Positions 38,249 to 47,047 of a stretch of 64,000 nucleotides of DNA are shown here, one piece after another; within the stretch, counting starts at the first letter, position 1; each line of letters opens with the position of its first letter. The notes beneath the pieces were generated by a model. It saw only the letters and a program-made list of their open reading frames with translations, was not told the DNA's origin and did no database searches. Both the position numbers and the translations under genes were made by a program. Source of the DNA: Sphingomonas sp. 1F27F7B (GTDB taxonomy: Bacteria > Pseudomonadota > Alphaproteobacteria > Sphingomonadales > Sphingomonadaceae); contig NZ_SCMK01000006.1 of assembly GCF_005503355.1 (NCBI RefSeq), positions 124,001-188,000 of the forward strand. Reading direction: 5' to 3'.

Positions 38249-38452
38249 ATGGGTGAACTTACCGACAAGATCAAGGGCAACGTCAACGAGCTGGTCGGCA
38301 AGGCCAAGCAGGCGATGGCGGGCGACGCCGACGATCCCAACCGCACCCGCGCGGACGACAAGCTCGACGTCGAGGGCAAGCTGCAGGAGCTGAAGGGCAA
38401 GGGCCAGCAGCTCATCGGCAAGGTCAAGGGCGCGCTCGGCGACGATATCTGA
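38249..38452 (+). CDS. CsbD family stress protein
   Basis: The 67-residue protein starts MGELTDKIKGNVNELVGKAKQAM and contains two amphipathic KxKG-type repeats typical of CsbD/YjbJ, small abundant proteins made under general stress. AGGAGA lies nine bases upstream of the start codon. A terminator follows at 38474. Confidence 0.9.
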   Translation: MGELTDKIKGNVNELVGKAKQAMAGDADDPNRTRADDKLDVEGKLQELKGKGQQLIGKVKGALGDDI

Positions 38453-38473
38453 TCCCTTGGCGGATACTCAGGG

Positions 38474-38510
38474 GAGGCCGTTCCGGGAAACCGGGGCGGC
38501 CTCTTCGTTT
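38474..38510 (+). terminator. Intrinsic terminator after csbD-like gene
   Basis: GAGGCCG and CGGCCTC pair outside an inner CCGGG-type pairing, and the stem is followed by TTCGTTT. It isolates the CsbD gene from the ankyrin gene. Confidence 0.7.
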
Positions 38511-38537
38511 GCGCGAGCTTCGGGGCTAGGGTGCGAC

Positions 38538-39221
38538 ATGGTTTCGAAGACCAGCCTCACCGAGAGCATCCGCCGGCACCGCCTCGAGGAGGTGCGCGAA
38601 GCGCTCGCGGCCAGGCCCGATCTGCTCGGCCATCGCGACGAGCGCGGCCGAAGCTGGCTGCACCTGGCCTGCGCGACGCCCGGCACCGGCGTCGCCATGG
38701 CCGACCTGCTGCTTGGGCTCGGCCTCGCGCTCGACGATGCCGCCTTCACCGAAGGCGCGTGGCGTGCGACGCCGCTCTGGTTCGCGGTCGCGCGCGGATC
38801 GAACCATCCGCTCGCCGAGCATCTGCTGGCGTGCGGCGCCGACCCCAATCATTGCCTGTTCGCCGCTGCCTGGAACGAGGATCGCGCGATGATCCGCCTG
38901 TTGCTCGCGCAGGGCGCGGACATCGAGGAAGGGGCGGACCGCGGCGACACGCCGCTGCTGGGCGCGGTTGGCTGGAGCAGGTTCGGGCCGGCGGAGGAAT
39001 TGCTGATCGGCGGCGCCAATCCCGATGCGCGGGACGGAAAGGGCCGGACCGCGCTGCACCGGATGCTCGCGAAGGGCAGCGGGGCGGAGCATTTCGCCAT
39101 GTTCGTGCGCGCCGGCGCGCGCGGGGACATTCCCGACGGCGAGGGGCGGACGGTGGTGGAGATATTGGGGCGGAAGCGGGATCCGATATGGTGGGAGATC
39201 GCGGAGGGACTGGCGAGCTGA
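38538..39221 (+). CDS. Ankyrin repeat protein
   Basis: At least five ankyrin-type repeats are visible: DERGRSWLHLACATPGTG..., GAWRATPLWFAVARGSNHPLAEHLLACGADPN, NEDRAMIRLLLAQGADIE, RGDTPLLGAVGWSRFGPAEELLIGGANPD and GKGRTALHRMLAKGSG. The 227-residue protein has no signal peptide or other domain. A protein-interaction role is inferred. The start MVSKTSLTES was chosen, as upstream residues overlap the terminator. Confidence 0.85.
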   Translation: MVSKTSLTESIRRHRLEEVREALAARPDLLGHRDERGRSWLHLACATPGTGVAMADLLLGLGLALDDAAFTEGAWRATPLWFAVARGSNHPLAEHLLACGADPNHCLFAAAWNEDRAMIRLLLAQGADIEEGADRGDTPLLGAVGWSRFGPAEELLIGGANPDARDGKGRTALHRMLAKGSGAEHFAMFVRAGARGDIPDGEGRTVVEILGRKRDPIWWEIAEGLAS

Positions 39222-39263
39222 TCCGGATCCTCCTCGGTCAGGACCGGCGCGCACCGCGACCGA

Positions 39264-39503
39264 TCAATCCGGAACGTAGAACGACCAGAGCTCGCTTTGC
39301 AGCTTGTGCGCGGCGAAGCGCACCGGGCGCGTCCTGGGCCCGATCTCGCAGATCATGTGCGAAAGGACGTCCGCCGGTACGAGCGGATCGGGCAGGCGCA
39401 CAGTCTCGCCATTGATCCAGCGCCATTCTTCCTGCCAGACGCGACGATCCCGGATCGTCAGATTGTCGCCCTTTCGTCCGACGTGCAGGTGCCGCCAGCC
39501 CAT
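39264..39503 (-). CDS. Conserved-looking hypothetical protein
   Basis: The 79-residue product MGWRHLHVGRKGDNLTIRDRRVWQEEW... is rich in Trp and Arg and has well-behaved codon use. I do not recognise a family. It lies 72 bases downstream of the TPP-enzyme gene on the same strand. It may be a real small gene, but it has no identifiable motif. Confidence 0.5.
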   Translation of the reverse strand: MGWRHLHVGRKGDNLTIRDRRVWQEEWRWINGETVRLPDPLVPADVLSHMICEIGPRTRPVRFAAHKLQSELWSFYVPD

Positions 39504-39575
39504 GTACTCGCCTCTTCGATTGCCTCGTGCGCATTATAGGGCGTGCGCGGCAGCCAAAGCCGTGCGCCGGCGGGA

Positions 39576-41228
39576 TTATTTGCTCCGGAGGCCCGAGACG
39601 GTGAGCCCCGGGGTGATGAATTCGATGTCGGTCTTGAGATGGAGCAGGCGCAGGCCGGTCTGGGCGAGCGCGCGCTCCAGCGCGGGGGCGAACTGCGCGG
39701 TGGTCTCCACTGTCTCGGCCCAGCCGCCATAGGCGCGGGCGAGCGCGGCGAAATCCGGATTGCGCAGCGTCGTGCCGGAGAGGCGCAGGGGATATTCGCG
39801 CTCCTGATGCATGCGGATCGTGCCATAGGTCGAATTGTCGACCAGGAGGACGATCAGCTCGGCATCGTGCTGGACGGCAGTGGCGAGTTCCTGGCCGTTC
39901 ATCAGGAAGTCGCCGTCGCCGGCGAGCGCGACCACTGCGCGGCTTGGGAAGCGCAGCGCGGCGGCGACGGCGGCGGGCACGCCATAGCCCATCGCCCCGG
40001 CGGTGGGGGCGAGCTGCGACGGCTGGGCGGCATAGGGCCAGTAGCGGTGCCACCAGCTGGAGAAATTGCCCGCGCCGTTGCAGATGATCGCATCCGCCGG
40101 CATCGCCGCGCGCATCGCCGCGACGCATTGGCCGAGATCGAGCGCCACGCCTTCGCGGGGCTTGGGCGTGGACCAGTCGATCCATTCGGCGTGCGCGGCC
40201 CCGGCGTCGAAGCGGGGCAGCTCTACTTCCGTGTCGGCCGCGAGCGTTGCCGCGAATTCGAACGGGCGCGCGCAGATCGGCAGGTCGGCCAGATAGACGC
40301 GGTTGAGTTCGTCGGGGTCCGGGTGGACATGGATCAGCGTCTGCCCCGGATGGTCCGGTGTGATCAGCGCATAGCCGTCGGTGGTCGCCTCGCCCAGCCG
40401 CGCGCCGACCACGAGCAGCAGGTCGGCGTCCTTGATCCGCTGGACCAGGCGCGGGTTGGGGCCATAGCCGAGATTGCCGGCCCAGACCGGCGCGGTGTTG
40501 GGGATCGCGTCCTGCCGCCGGAAAGCGCCCGCCACCGGCAGGCCGATCCGCTCGGCGAACTTGACGAATTCCTCGCCGGCCTCCGCGTCCCAGCCGGCGC
40601 CGCCGACGATCGCGACGGGGCGCTCGGCCTTGCGCAGCAGCGCGTACATCTGGTCGAGGTCATAGGCGTCGGGTGCCTGGAGCGGCGGCGCGAGCTCGGG
40701 CCGGTCGAGCGCCTCGACTTCGTCGCACAGCATGTCCTCGGGCAGCGCGATCACGACCGGGCCCGGCCGGCCCGACATCGCCACCGCATAGGCGCGGGCG
40801 ACATATTCGGGGATGCGGCGGGCGTCCTCGATCCGGGTCGCCCATTTGGCGAGCGGGGCAAACATCGCGGGCAGGTCGATTTCCTGGAAGCCTTCGCGAT
40901 CGCGCATGCCGCGGTCGACATCGCCGATGAACAGGATCATCGGCTGCGAATCCTGCATCGCCACGTGCACGCCGATCGACGCGTTGGTGGCGCCCGGCCC
41001 GCGCGTCACGAACGCGATGCCGGGCTTGCCGGTCATCGCGCCGTCGGCACAGGCCATGAAGCCGACGCCGCCTTCCTGGCGGCAAGTGACCATGTCGATC
41101 GCGGGCACGTCGTGCAGCGCGTCCAGCACGGCGAGGAAGCTCTCGCCCGGCACGTGGAAGATGCGGTCGCAGCCCTGTGCGACCAGATTGTCGACGAGGA
41201 TCCGGCCCCCGGTTCGTTTTGCGGTCAT
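39576..41228 (-). CDS. Thiamin-diphosphate-dependent enzyme (acetolactate synthase-like)
   Basis: The 550-residue protein has the three-domain layout of the family: an N-terminal Pyr domain with the catalytic glutamate in VTCRQEGGVGFMACADG, a central FAD/nucleotide-like domain, and a C-terminal PP domain with GDGDFLMNGQEL...NSTYG as the ThDP/Mg site. No ilvH-like small subunit or branched-chain gene is adjacent, so it may be a decarboxylase or a carboligase rather than IlvB. Confidence 0.9.
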   Translation of the reverse strand: MTAKRTGGRILVDNLVAQGCDRIFHVPGESFLAVLDALHDVPAIDMVTCRQEGGVGFMACADGAMTGKPGIAFVTRGPGATNASIGVHVAMQDSQPMILFIGDVDRGMRDREGFQEIDLPAMFAPLAKWATRIEDARRIPEYVARAYAVAMSGRPGPVVIALPEDMLCDEVEALDRPELAPPLQAPDAYDLDQMYALLRKAERPVAIVGGAGWDAEAGEEFVKFAERIGLPVAGAFRRQDAIPNTAPVWAGNLGYGPNPRLVQRIKDADLLLVVGARLGEATTDGYALITPDHPGQTLIHVHPDPDELNRVYLADLPICARPFEFAATLAADTEVELPRFDAGAAHAEWIDWSTPKPREGVALDLGQCVAAMRAAMPADAIICNGAGNFSSWWHRYWPYAAQPSQLAPTAGAMGYGVPAAVAAALRFPSRAVVALAGDGDFLMNGQELATAVQHDAELIVLLVDNSTYGTIRMHQEREYPLRLSGTTLRNPDFAALARAYGGWAETVETTAQFAPALERALAQTGLRLLHLKTDIEFITPGLTVSGLRSK

Positions 41229-41269
41229 GATCCATCTCTAGACCGGCCGGGGCAGGAAGCGTAACCCCC

Positions 41270-42022
41270 ATGGCCATGCTGATCATTGGCAATCATGTCT
41301 CGCCCTATGCCCGCAAGGTATTCGTCGCACTCGATCACAAGGGCGTCGACTATGAGCTCGACCCGATCGTGCCCTTCTACGGCACCGACGCATTCACCCG
41401 GGTCAGCCCATTGCGCCGCATTCCGGTGCTGATCGACGGCGAGCTGGTGCTCAACGATTCGACCGTGATCGCCGAATATGTCGACGAACGCTGGCCCGAG
41501 CCGCCGCTGATGCCGCGCTCGCCCGCCGATCGGGCCCGGGCGCGGTGGATGGAGGAATATGCCGACAGCCGGCTGGGCGACCTGATCATCTGGCGGCTCT
41601 TCTATCAGAAGACGATCGTCCCCTATGTGTGGAAGCGCGAGCCCGACCAGGCGCTGATCGCGCAGGTCACGACCCGCGATCTGCCGGAAGCGCTCGACTG
41701 GATCGAGGCGCGGGCGCCCGCGGACGGCTTCCTGTTCGACCATGTCTGCATCGCCGACTTCACTTATGCCTGCTTCTTCCGCAACGCCTCGCTCGCCGGG
41801 TTCGAGATCGACGCGGATCGCTGGCCGCGCACGGCCGCATGGCTCGAACGGGTACGCGCGGTGCCGGCGTTCGCGGGGACGATGAAGTACGAGGCCGCGA
41901 TCGTCGGCGTGCGCTCGGTGGACCGGCCTGAGGCGCTGCGGGCGGCAGGGGCGAGGGTAGCCGCGCAAAGCTATGGCGGGCGCGAGCCGCATCGCTCGAT
42001 CATGCTGGACGACGGGCCCTAG
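41270..42022 (+). CDS. Glutathione S-transferase family protein
   Basis: The N-terminal thioredoxin-like domain reads LIIGNHVSPYARKVFVALDHKGVDYELDPIVPF with the Ser-Pro active-site type. RIPVLIDGELVLNDSTVIAEYVDERWP is the glutathione-binding segment. The alpha-helical C-terminal domain runs to residue 250. The substrate is unknown. It is divergent from the TPP-enzyme gene. Confidence 0.9.
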   Translation: MAMLIIGNHVSPYARKVFVALDHKGVDYELDPIVPFYGTDAFTRVSPLRRIPVLIDGELVLNDSTVIAEYVDERWPEPPLMPRSPADRARARWMEEYADSRLGDLIIWRLFYQKTIVPYVWKREPDQALIAQVTTRDLPEALDWIEARAPADGFLFDHVCIADFTYACFFRNASLAGFEIDADRWPRTAAWLERVRAVPAFAGTMKYEAAIVGVRSVDRPEALRAAGARVAAQSYGGREPHRSIMLDDGP

Positions 42023-42029
42023 CCGCCGC

Positions 42030-42308
42030 TCATTTCCCAAGCCACAGCACCAGGAGCCCGATCGCGACGGCCAGCTGCACGGCCGCGATCAGCAGGAGCT
42101 GGGTGGAAAAGGGCTGCTTCCGGGTCTTGTGGCGGAACAGCCGCCGCGCCGCGAGCGCGCCCGGCGTGCCGCCCAGGAGCGCGAGCCGGAGAAGCCGGGC
42201 CTCCGGAATGCGCCGCGCACCGGCGGCCGCACGGCGCTTGTCCTCCTGGAAGCGCAGCATCGTCCACAGGTTCACGCCGACGATCCATGCGAGAAGGGCT
42301 GCAAGCAT
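42030..42308 (-). CDS. DUF1294 family membrane protein
   Basis: The 92-residue protein has two membrane helices (about residues 2-20 and 70-90) and the DUF1294 signature RFQEDKRRAAAGARRIPEARLLRLALLGGTPGALAARRLFRHKTRK. The function is unknown. It is convergent with the GST gene and downstream of the outer-membrane barrel gene. Confidence 0.85.
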   Translation of the reverse strand: MLAALLAWIVGVNLWTMLRFQEDKRRAAAGARRIPEARLLRLALLGGTPGALAARRLFRHKTRKQPFSTQLLLIAAVQLAVAIGLLVLWLGK

Positions 42309-42338
42309 GCCGCGCTATCGCAGCGGAACCGCGAACGG

Positions 42339-42372
42339 AAAAGGGCCGCGCAGTTGCCCGCGCGGCCCCTTC
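42339..42372 (-). terminator. Terminator of the outer-membrane barrel gene
   Basis: On the - strand GGGGCCGCGCGG and CTGCGCGGCCC form a long stem with a short loop followed by TTTT. It lies about 20 bases after the stop of the barrel gene. Confidence 0.8.
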
Positions 42373-42391
42373 GTTCCGGATCGTCAGGCGA

Positions 42392-42928
42392 TCAGAAGCG
42401 GACGCCGAGGCCCGCGAGCACCTGGTGACGCTCCACATCCTGGCTGTAGTTCGAGTAGCGATACTCGACCTTGCCGTAGAGGCGCTGGCCGAACGCATGC
42501 TCGACACCGGCGCCGAGGCGGAAGCCGTCCAGATTGTCGGAGACGCGGACATTGCCGGTCTCGCCGGTGATGCGGCCGTTGGTGTAGCCGCCCTTGGCAT
42601 AGACCAGGGTGGTCGGGGTGACGGCGATGCCGGCGCGCACGCCCGCATACAGGTCACGGCCGGCCTTGACGGTGACGCCGGCCTCGGTGGCCTTGGTGGT
42701 CGAGCCGGTCACTTCGGCGTCGACGCCGAACACTGCCTTGCCGCGCTGCAGGTCATAGCCGATGGCGCCGCCATAGACGAAACCCGACTTGCCGTCGCCA
42801 TCGCCGTTCACGCGGTCCCAGCCGCCGATCACTTCGGCGCGCGGACCCTGGAAGGTGCCGTCCTGCGCGAGGGCGGGGGTTGCGGTGGCCGCCACGAGGG
42901 CGAGCGCGGTCGTTGCGAGAATTCGCAT
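42392..42928 (-). CDS. Outer-membrane beta-barrel protein
   Basis: A signal peptide (MRILATTALALVAATATPALA, cut near residue 21) is followed by an eight-strand barrel pattern: alternating hydrophobic strands such as YAGVRAGIAVTPTTLVYAKGGYTN and LYGKVEYRYSNYSQDVERHQVLAGLGVRF with a terminal Phe. The C-terminal aromatic residue is the BAM-recognition signal. It resembles Omp25/OmpA-like porin proteins of alphaproteobacteria. It is 178 residues and monocistronic, with its own terminator. Confidence 0.88.
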   Translation of the reverse strand: MRILATTALALVAATATPALAQDGTFQGPRAEVIGGWDRVNGDGDGKSGFVYGGAIGYDLQRGKAVFGVDAEVTGSTTKATEAGVTVKAGRDLYAGVRAGIAVTPTTLVYAKGGYTNGRITGETGNVRVSDNLDGFRLGAGVEHAFGQRLYGKVEYRYSNYSQDVERHQVLAGLGVRF

Positions 42929-43207
42929 TTGTTTTCCTACCTTTGGACTTATTACTCAGGTTCGGATGGCCATCCGGGGCTCTACGTAGGCCTCCGATTC
43001 CGCAGTGCAATATGGCAATTTAATTACAACCCTGCCGTGTTGCCATTGTGCCACACCACCGGTGCCGATCATCTCCTGTTCAGCTTGGATCGAGGGCGAT
43101 CCCGCCCGTTGCTGCGGCGCAGCGAAGTTGAAAGTCGGTTCAGGTTCGCTTGACCGGAGCTTCCGCGCCGGACTATCGCCCCCGGCGAAGTCAGGAGAGA
43201 ATCGCGG

Positions 43208-43927
43208 ATGAAGAAGCTCTACCCCAACGCCGAAGCAGCGCTGGAAGGGCTGCTGTTCGACGGCATGACGATCTGCGCGGGCGGTTTCGGCCTGTGCGGC
43301 ATTCCCGAGCGGCTGATCGATGCGATCCGCGATGCCGGGACCCGGGACCTCACCATCGCCTCGAACAATGCCGGCATCGACGGCGAGGGGCTGGGCAAGC
43401 TGCTGCGGACGCGCCAAGTGAAGAAGATGATCTCGTCCTATGTCGGCGAGAACAAGGAGTTCGAGCGGCAATATCTGTCGGGCGAGCTCGAAGTGGAATT
43501 CTGCCCCCAGGGCACGCTGGCCGAGCGCTGCCGCGCGGGCGGGGCGGGCATTCCGGGCTTCTACACCAGGACCGGCGTCGGCACGCAGGTGGCCGAGGGC
43601 AAGGAAGTGAAGGTCTTTGACGGCGAGGAATATATCCTCGAGCGCGGCATCCGCAGCGACCTGTCGATCATCAAGGGCTGGAAGGCGGACGAAGCGGGCA
43701 ACCTGATCTTCCGCAAGACCGCGCGCAACTTCAACCAGCCGATGGCGACGGCGGGGCGCATCTGCGTCGCCGAAGTGGAGGAAGTGGTGCCGGTGGGCAG
43801 CCTTGATCCCGACCAGATCCATCTGCCGGGCATCTATGTGAAGCGCATGATCGTCGGCGCCCCCTATGACAAGAAGATCGAGTTCCGGACCACCCGTCCC
43901 CGCCCAGAGACCCTGGGGGCCGCGTGA
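43208..43927 (+). CDS. scoA: Succinyl-CoA:3-ketoacid CoA-transferase subunit A
   Basis: Subunit A of the CoA-transferase that moves CoA between succinyl-CoA and acetoacetate. MTICAGGFGLCGIPERLIDAI and SNNAGIDGEGLGKLLRTRQVKKMISSYVGENKEFERQ are signature sequences, and the length of 239 residues is normal. Subunit B lies 1.4 kb downstream on the same strand; two unrelated genes are inserted between them. The end overlaps the acid phosphatase start by four bases. Confidence 0.96.
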   Translation: MKKLYPNAEAALEGLLFDGMTICAGGFGLCGIPERLIDAIRDAGTRDLTIASNNAGIDGEGLGKLLRTRQVKKMISSYVGENKEFERQYLSGELEVEFCPQGTLAERCRAGGAGIPGFYTRTGVGTQVAEGKEVKVFDGEEYILERGIRSDLSIIKGWKADEAGNLIFRKTARNFNQPMATAGRICVAEVEEVVPVGSLDPDQIHLPGIYVKRMIVGAPYDKKIEFRTTRPRPETLGAA

Positions 43928-45003
43928 ACCGCATCTGCGCGATCGCGGGCCTCGCGCTCGCCGCGAGCGGCCTTTCGGGCTGCATCGCCGCGGCGGCGGT
44001 GCCGCTCGGCGCCGCGGCGGGCGTGATCAAGACGTCGCAGGACCACAAGCGCAAGAAGAGCAAGGCCGAGCGGGCGGCGCCGCAGCCGGGCCAGGTCTTC
44101 GAGACCGGGGATGGGGAGAAGGTCCAGCTCACCAACCTCACCGCGCTGCCGCCCCCGAGCGGCACGCCGGTCGCATCGAGCGCGCCGGGCGGGTCGGCTC
44201 CCGCGCCAGGAAGCGTGCCGCCCGAGATGCAGTTCCTCTACGGCTCGGGCGAGGCTTCGGCGCTCAGCCTGCAGGCCTATGCGGCGCTGTGGAACTATGT
44301 CCATGGCGAGCTGCGCTTCCGCCGCGACAAGAGCCAGATCACCTCGGTCGTGATGACGCGCGATTCGACGCTGACTTCGCCCCGGTTCGAGACCTGCGGC
44401 AAGCGCCCGCTCGCCGTGGTGTTCGACGTGGACGAGACGGTGCTGCTCAACCTGGGCTTCGAGAGCGACGCCGCCCGGCGCGGCCCGGGCTATGATCAGG
44501 GCCGCTGGACGCGCTGGGAAGAGACCGGCGCGGACAAGGTGGAGGCGGTGCCCGGCGCGCCCGAGACGATCGCGGCGCTGCGCGGCGACGGCATCACCGT
44601 GATCTACAACACCAATCGCTCGGCGAGCACCGCCGCTTTCACGATCCGGGCGCTGGAGCATGCCGGGCTGGGCCCGGTGACGCTCGGCGACACGCTGATC
44701 CTGCGCGACGATGCCGCGCCCGGCGGCAAGGACGAGCGGCGCTGGAAGATCGCCGAGCGCTATTGCATCGTCGCGATGGGCGGCGACCAGCTCGGCGATT
44801 TCAGCGACTTGTTCAACGCCAAGGACCTGTCGGTTTCCGCCCGGCGCAACACCACCGCCAACACGCTGATCGCGCCGCTCTGGGGGCATGGCTGGTTCAT
44901 CCTGCCCAACCCCGTCTACGGCACCGGCCTGAAGGGCCAGATGGACGACGTGTTCCCCAAGGACAAGCAATGGGCCGATCCGGCCGGGGCGGCGAAACCA
45001 TGA
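43924..45003 (+). CDS. HAD-family acid phosphatase lipoprotein
   Basis: A lipoprotein signal ends in LSGC (Cys20), followed by a Pro/Ala linker. The catalytic HAD domain has FDVDET at 167-172, the second motif YNTNRS and the third region GGDQLGDF. This is the class B/C acid phosphatase (e(P4)-like) arrangement, an outer-membrane-anchored 5'-nucleotidase or phosphomonoesterase. It starts with GTG overlapping the scoA stop (GTGA) and ends overlapping the next gene (ATGA). It is 359 residues. Confidence 0.88.
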   Translation: MNRICAIAGLALAASGLSGCIAAAAVPLGAAAGVIKTSQDHKRKKSKAERAAPQPGQVFETGDGEKVQLTNLTALPPPSGTPVASSAPGGSAPAPGSVPPEMQFLYGSGEASALSLQAYAALWNYVHGELRFRRDKSQITSVVMTRDSTLTSPRFETCGKRPLAVVFDVDETVLLNLGFESDAARRGPGYDQGRWTRWEETGADKVEAVPGAPETIAALRGDGITVIYNTNRSASTAAFTIRALEHAGLGPVTLGDTLILRDDAAPGGKDERRWKIAERYCIVAMGGDQLGDFSDLFNAKDLSVSARRNTTANTLIAPLWGHGWFILPNPVYGTGLKGQMDDVFPKDKQWADPAGAAKP

Positions 45004-45320
45004 GCTGGTTGCGCCGATCCGAGCCGGAGCATCCCGGCGCCCTTCCGCTCGAGGGGCATGCGGGCCTGACGGATGATTATTTCGAGCTGGCCCGATTTTG
45101 GGTGAGCGCCGAGCAAGGCCGTTCGTTCAGCATCGTCGGCACCATGACGCATTGGCCGCCGGAACTGCTTGGCTCGCTGCTCGTCGAGTGTGTCGAGACC
45201 GCCGCAGCCGGCTATGCCGCGCACACCGGCCTGGCCGAGGCCGACGTGCTGCAGGGAATCTGGCGGGGATTTGACGAGGAGCGCGCCCGGTCGGTGGCCG
45301 ACGGCGCAAAGGAGAACTGA
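45000..45320 (+). CDS. Small conserved protein, possibly DUF5076
   Basis: The 106-residue protein reads EGHAGLTDDYFELARFWVSAEQGRSFSIVGTMTHWPPELLGSLLVECVETAAAGYA. It resembles the DUF5076 type of small alphaproteobacterial proteins, but that name is tentative. It overlaps the phosphatase gene by four bases and precedes scoB by three bases, so it is embedded in the CoA-transferase transcript. Confidence 0.75.
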   Translation: MSWLRRSEPEHPGALPLEGHAGLTDDYFELARFWVSAEQGRSFSIVGTMTHWPPELLGSLLVECVETAAAGYAAHTGLAEADVLQGIWRGFDEERARSVADGAKEN

Positions 45321-45323
45321 GAA

Positions 45324-45974
45324 ATGCCCTGGACCCGTGATGAAATGGCGGCACGCGCCGCGAAGGAGCTGCGGGACGGCTTCTACGTCAACCTGGGCAT
45401 CGGCATCCCGACGCTGGTGGCGAACCACATTCCCGAGGGCGTGGAAGTCACGCTCCAGTCGGAGAACGGCATGCTCGGCATCGGGCCGTTCCCCTATGAC
45501 GACGAAGTCGATCCCGATCTGATCAATGCCGGCAAGCAGACGATCAGCGAGCTGCCCCAGTCGGTCTATTTCGGCTCGGAGCAGAGCTTCGCGATGATCC
45601 GCGGCGGCCATATCGACCTGACCGTGCTCGGCGCCATGGAGATCAGCGAGGGCGGCGACATCGCCAACTGGATGATCCCTGGCAAGATGATCAAGGGCAT
45701 GGGCGGCGCAATGGACCTGGTCGCGGGCGTGAAGAAGATCATCGTGGTGATGGAGCACAATTCCAAGAACGGCGATCCCAAGTTCGTGCCGAGCTGCGAG
45801 CTGCCGCTCACCGGCAGGAACGTGGTCGACATGATCATCACCGACCTCGCCGTGTTCCAGCGCGCGGATCATGATTCGCCCTTCCGCCTGGTCGAGTTGG
45901 CGCCCGGCGTCACCGAAGCGGAAGTCGCGGAAAAGACGACGGCGAAGTATGAAGTGGCGCTCGTCGCCGCCTGA
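45324..45974 (+). CDS. scoB: Succinyl-CoA:3-ketoacid CoA-transferase subunit B
   Basis: Subunit B carries the catalytic glutamate in [11 protein letters not shown], which forms the enzyme-CoA thioester. It also has [41 protein letters not shown]. It is 216 residues, normal for the family. AAAGGAGAA precedes the ATG. It is the last gene of the five-cistron-like run scoA-phosphatase-small protein-scoB (four genes). A repeat element follows. Confidence 0.96.
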   Translation: MPWTRDEMAARAAKELRDGFYVNLGIGIPTLVANHIPEGVEVTLQSENGMLGIGPFPYDDEVDPDLINAGKQTISELPQSVYFGSEQSFAMIRGGHIDLTVLGAMEISEGGDIANWMIPGKMIKGMGGAMDLVAGVKKIIVVMEHNSKNGDPKFVPSCELPLTGRNVVDMIITDLAVFQRADHDSPFRLVELAPGVTEAEVAEKTTAKYEVALVAA

Positions 45975-46017
45975 TCGCCTTCGGCGCTTATCCCTTTCGG
46001 ACAAGGATGGTCCATCA

Positions 46018-46186
46018 GGTTGAGAACCCAAACAAGTATCTGATTTTTCGACGTCATCCCCGCGAAGGCGGGGATCCAGAGCCAAGCGCGGAGCGAGAGT
46101 GGCAGGTTCCGCCCTTTCCGGACGGCGTTTGCGCGATGGCGCCGATATCCCGTGCTGCCCTGGATCCCCGCCTTCGCGGGGATGAC
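46018..46186. repeat. Dispersed element, long copy with GGTTGAGAAC tail
   Basis: The left tail GGTTGAGAACCCAAACAAGT leads to 27-bp inverted arms (46053-46079 and 46160-46186) that differ from the other copies by one base per arm (GCGAAGG instead of GCGCAGG), a compensated change. The 80-base centre is homologous to that of the copy at 32697. In this copy the tail is on the opposite side of the core. Confidence 0.85.
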
Positions 46187-46257
46187 GATGGAAAGAGCGA
46201 GGATGACGACGGAAAGAGCGAGGATGGCGACGGAAGGAGCGGGGATGACGAAACAGG
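46181..46257. repeat. 21-bp tandem repeat
   Basis: The unit GATGACGACGGAAAGAGCGAG occurs about 3.6 times with few changes, starting in the final GATGAC of the adjacent dispersed element. It looks like slippage or an expansion of the element's edge. Nothing else is recognised in 46258-46363 apart from the next gene's promoter region. Confidence 0.8.
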
Positions 46258-46363
46258 GGTATTTGTCCGAAAGGGATCAGTGCCGTCGCCTTCATGGCCA
46301 CATGACTGCGAATTAATCTTTGCCCGGCTGGCGGGGGCGGAAACAAAGGCGTAGCATTCGGCA

Positions 46364-47047
46364 ATGCTAGCATGGTTCCGCCGCCGCTATCTCGACCTGC
46401 TGGGCTCGATCTACATCTATAACGAGCATCGCGGGTATACGAGCATCGACCGGGTGCTCGAGGCGGTGAAGGCGCGGGCGCCCGACGACCATGCGCTGAT
46501 CGCCGCGATCGAGAAGCACCGGGCCGACGAGCGCAAGCATTATGTGATGTTCAAGCGCTGGTTCGAACTGCAGGGCAAGATGCCGCTGCAGGTCGACCGG
46601 ACCTGCGGCCATATCGACCGCTTCGTCGAAATCATGTTCCGGCGCACGATCGACGAACTCGATACCCAGGCGGTGATCGACGACGATGCGCAGTTCGAGC
46701 GGCTGTGCCGGGTCATCTCGCTCACCGAACGGCGCGGCTACAAACAGGTCGACATTCTGCTCCGGCATCCGCTGGTGCGGCACGACAAGGTGCTGATGAA
46801 GATCTTCCGGGTCATCGAGAAGGACGAGCCCAGCCATTGGGCACCCTATGACGGCTGGCTCCAGGCGAACGGCAAGCGCGATCCCAAATGGTGGGAGCGG
46901 GCGATCGACACCTTCATCCATTCCGAGCTGCTGTTCCTCAAGCTGCCGGTGCTGTTCCTCAATCCCGGCGTGAAGCGGCGCACCGAATGGGCGGATGCCC
47001 GCGAACCGGCCGAGATCCGGGCTTCCGCAATCCCCAGCCTGGCCTGA
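46364..47047 (+). CDS. Ferritin-like domain protein
   Basis: The 227-residue all-helical protein has Glu/His motifs compatible with a di-iron ferritin-like fold: EKHRADERKHYVMF (ExxxH-like) and FRVIEKDEPSHWAPYDGWL. A C-terminal hydrophobic segment (SELLFLKLPVLFLNPG) suggests membrane association. The function is unknown. It is monocistronic between repeat DNA and a gene-poor stretch. Confidence 0.65.
   Translation: MLAWFRRRYLDLLGSIYIYNEHRGYTSIDRVLEAVKARAPDDHALIAAIEKHRADERKHYVMFKRWFELQGKMPLQVDRTCGHIDRFVEIMFRRTIDELDTQAVIDDDAQFERLCRVISLTERRGYKQVDILLRHPLVRHDKVLMKIFRVIEKDEPSHWAPYDGWLQANGKRDPKWWERAIDTFIHSELLFLKLPVLFLNPGVKRRTEWADAREPAEIRASAIPSLA

Noticed and set aside
39543..41264. 573-codon + strand frame opposite the TPP enzyme
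   Set aside because: The - strand frame has all ThDP-binding motifs; the + strand frame is an antisense shadow.
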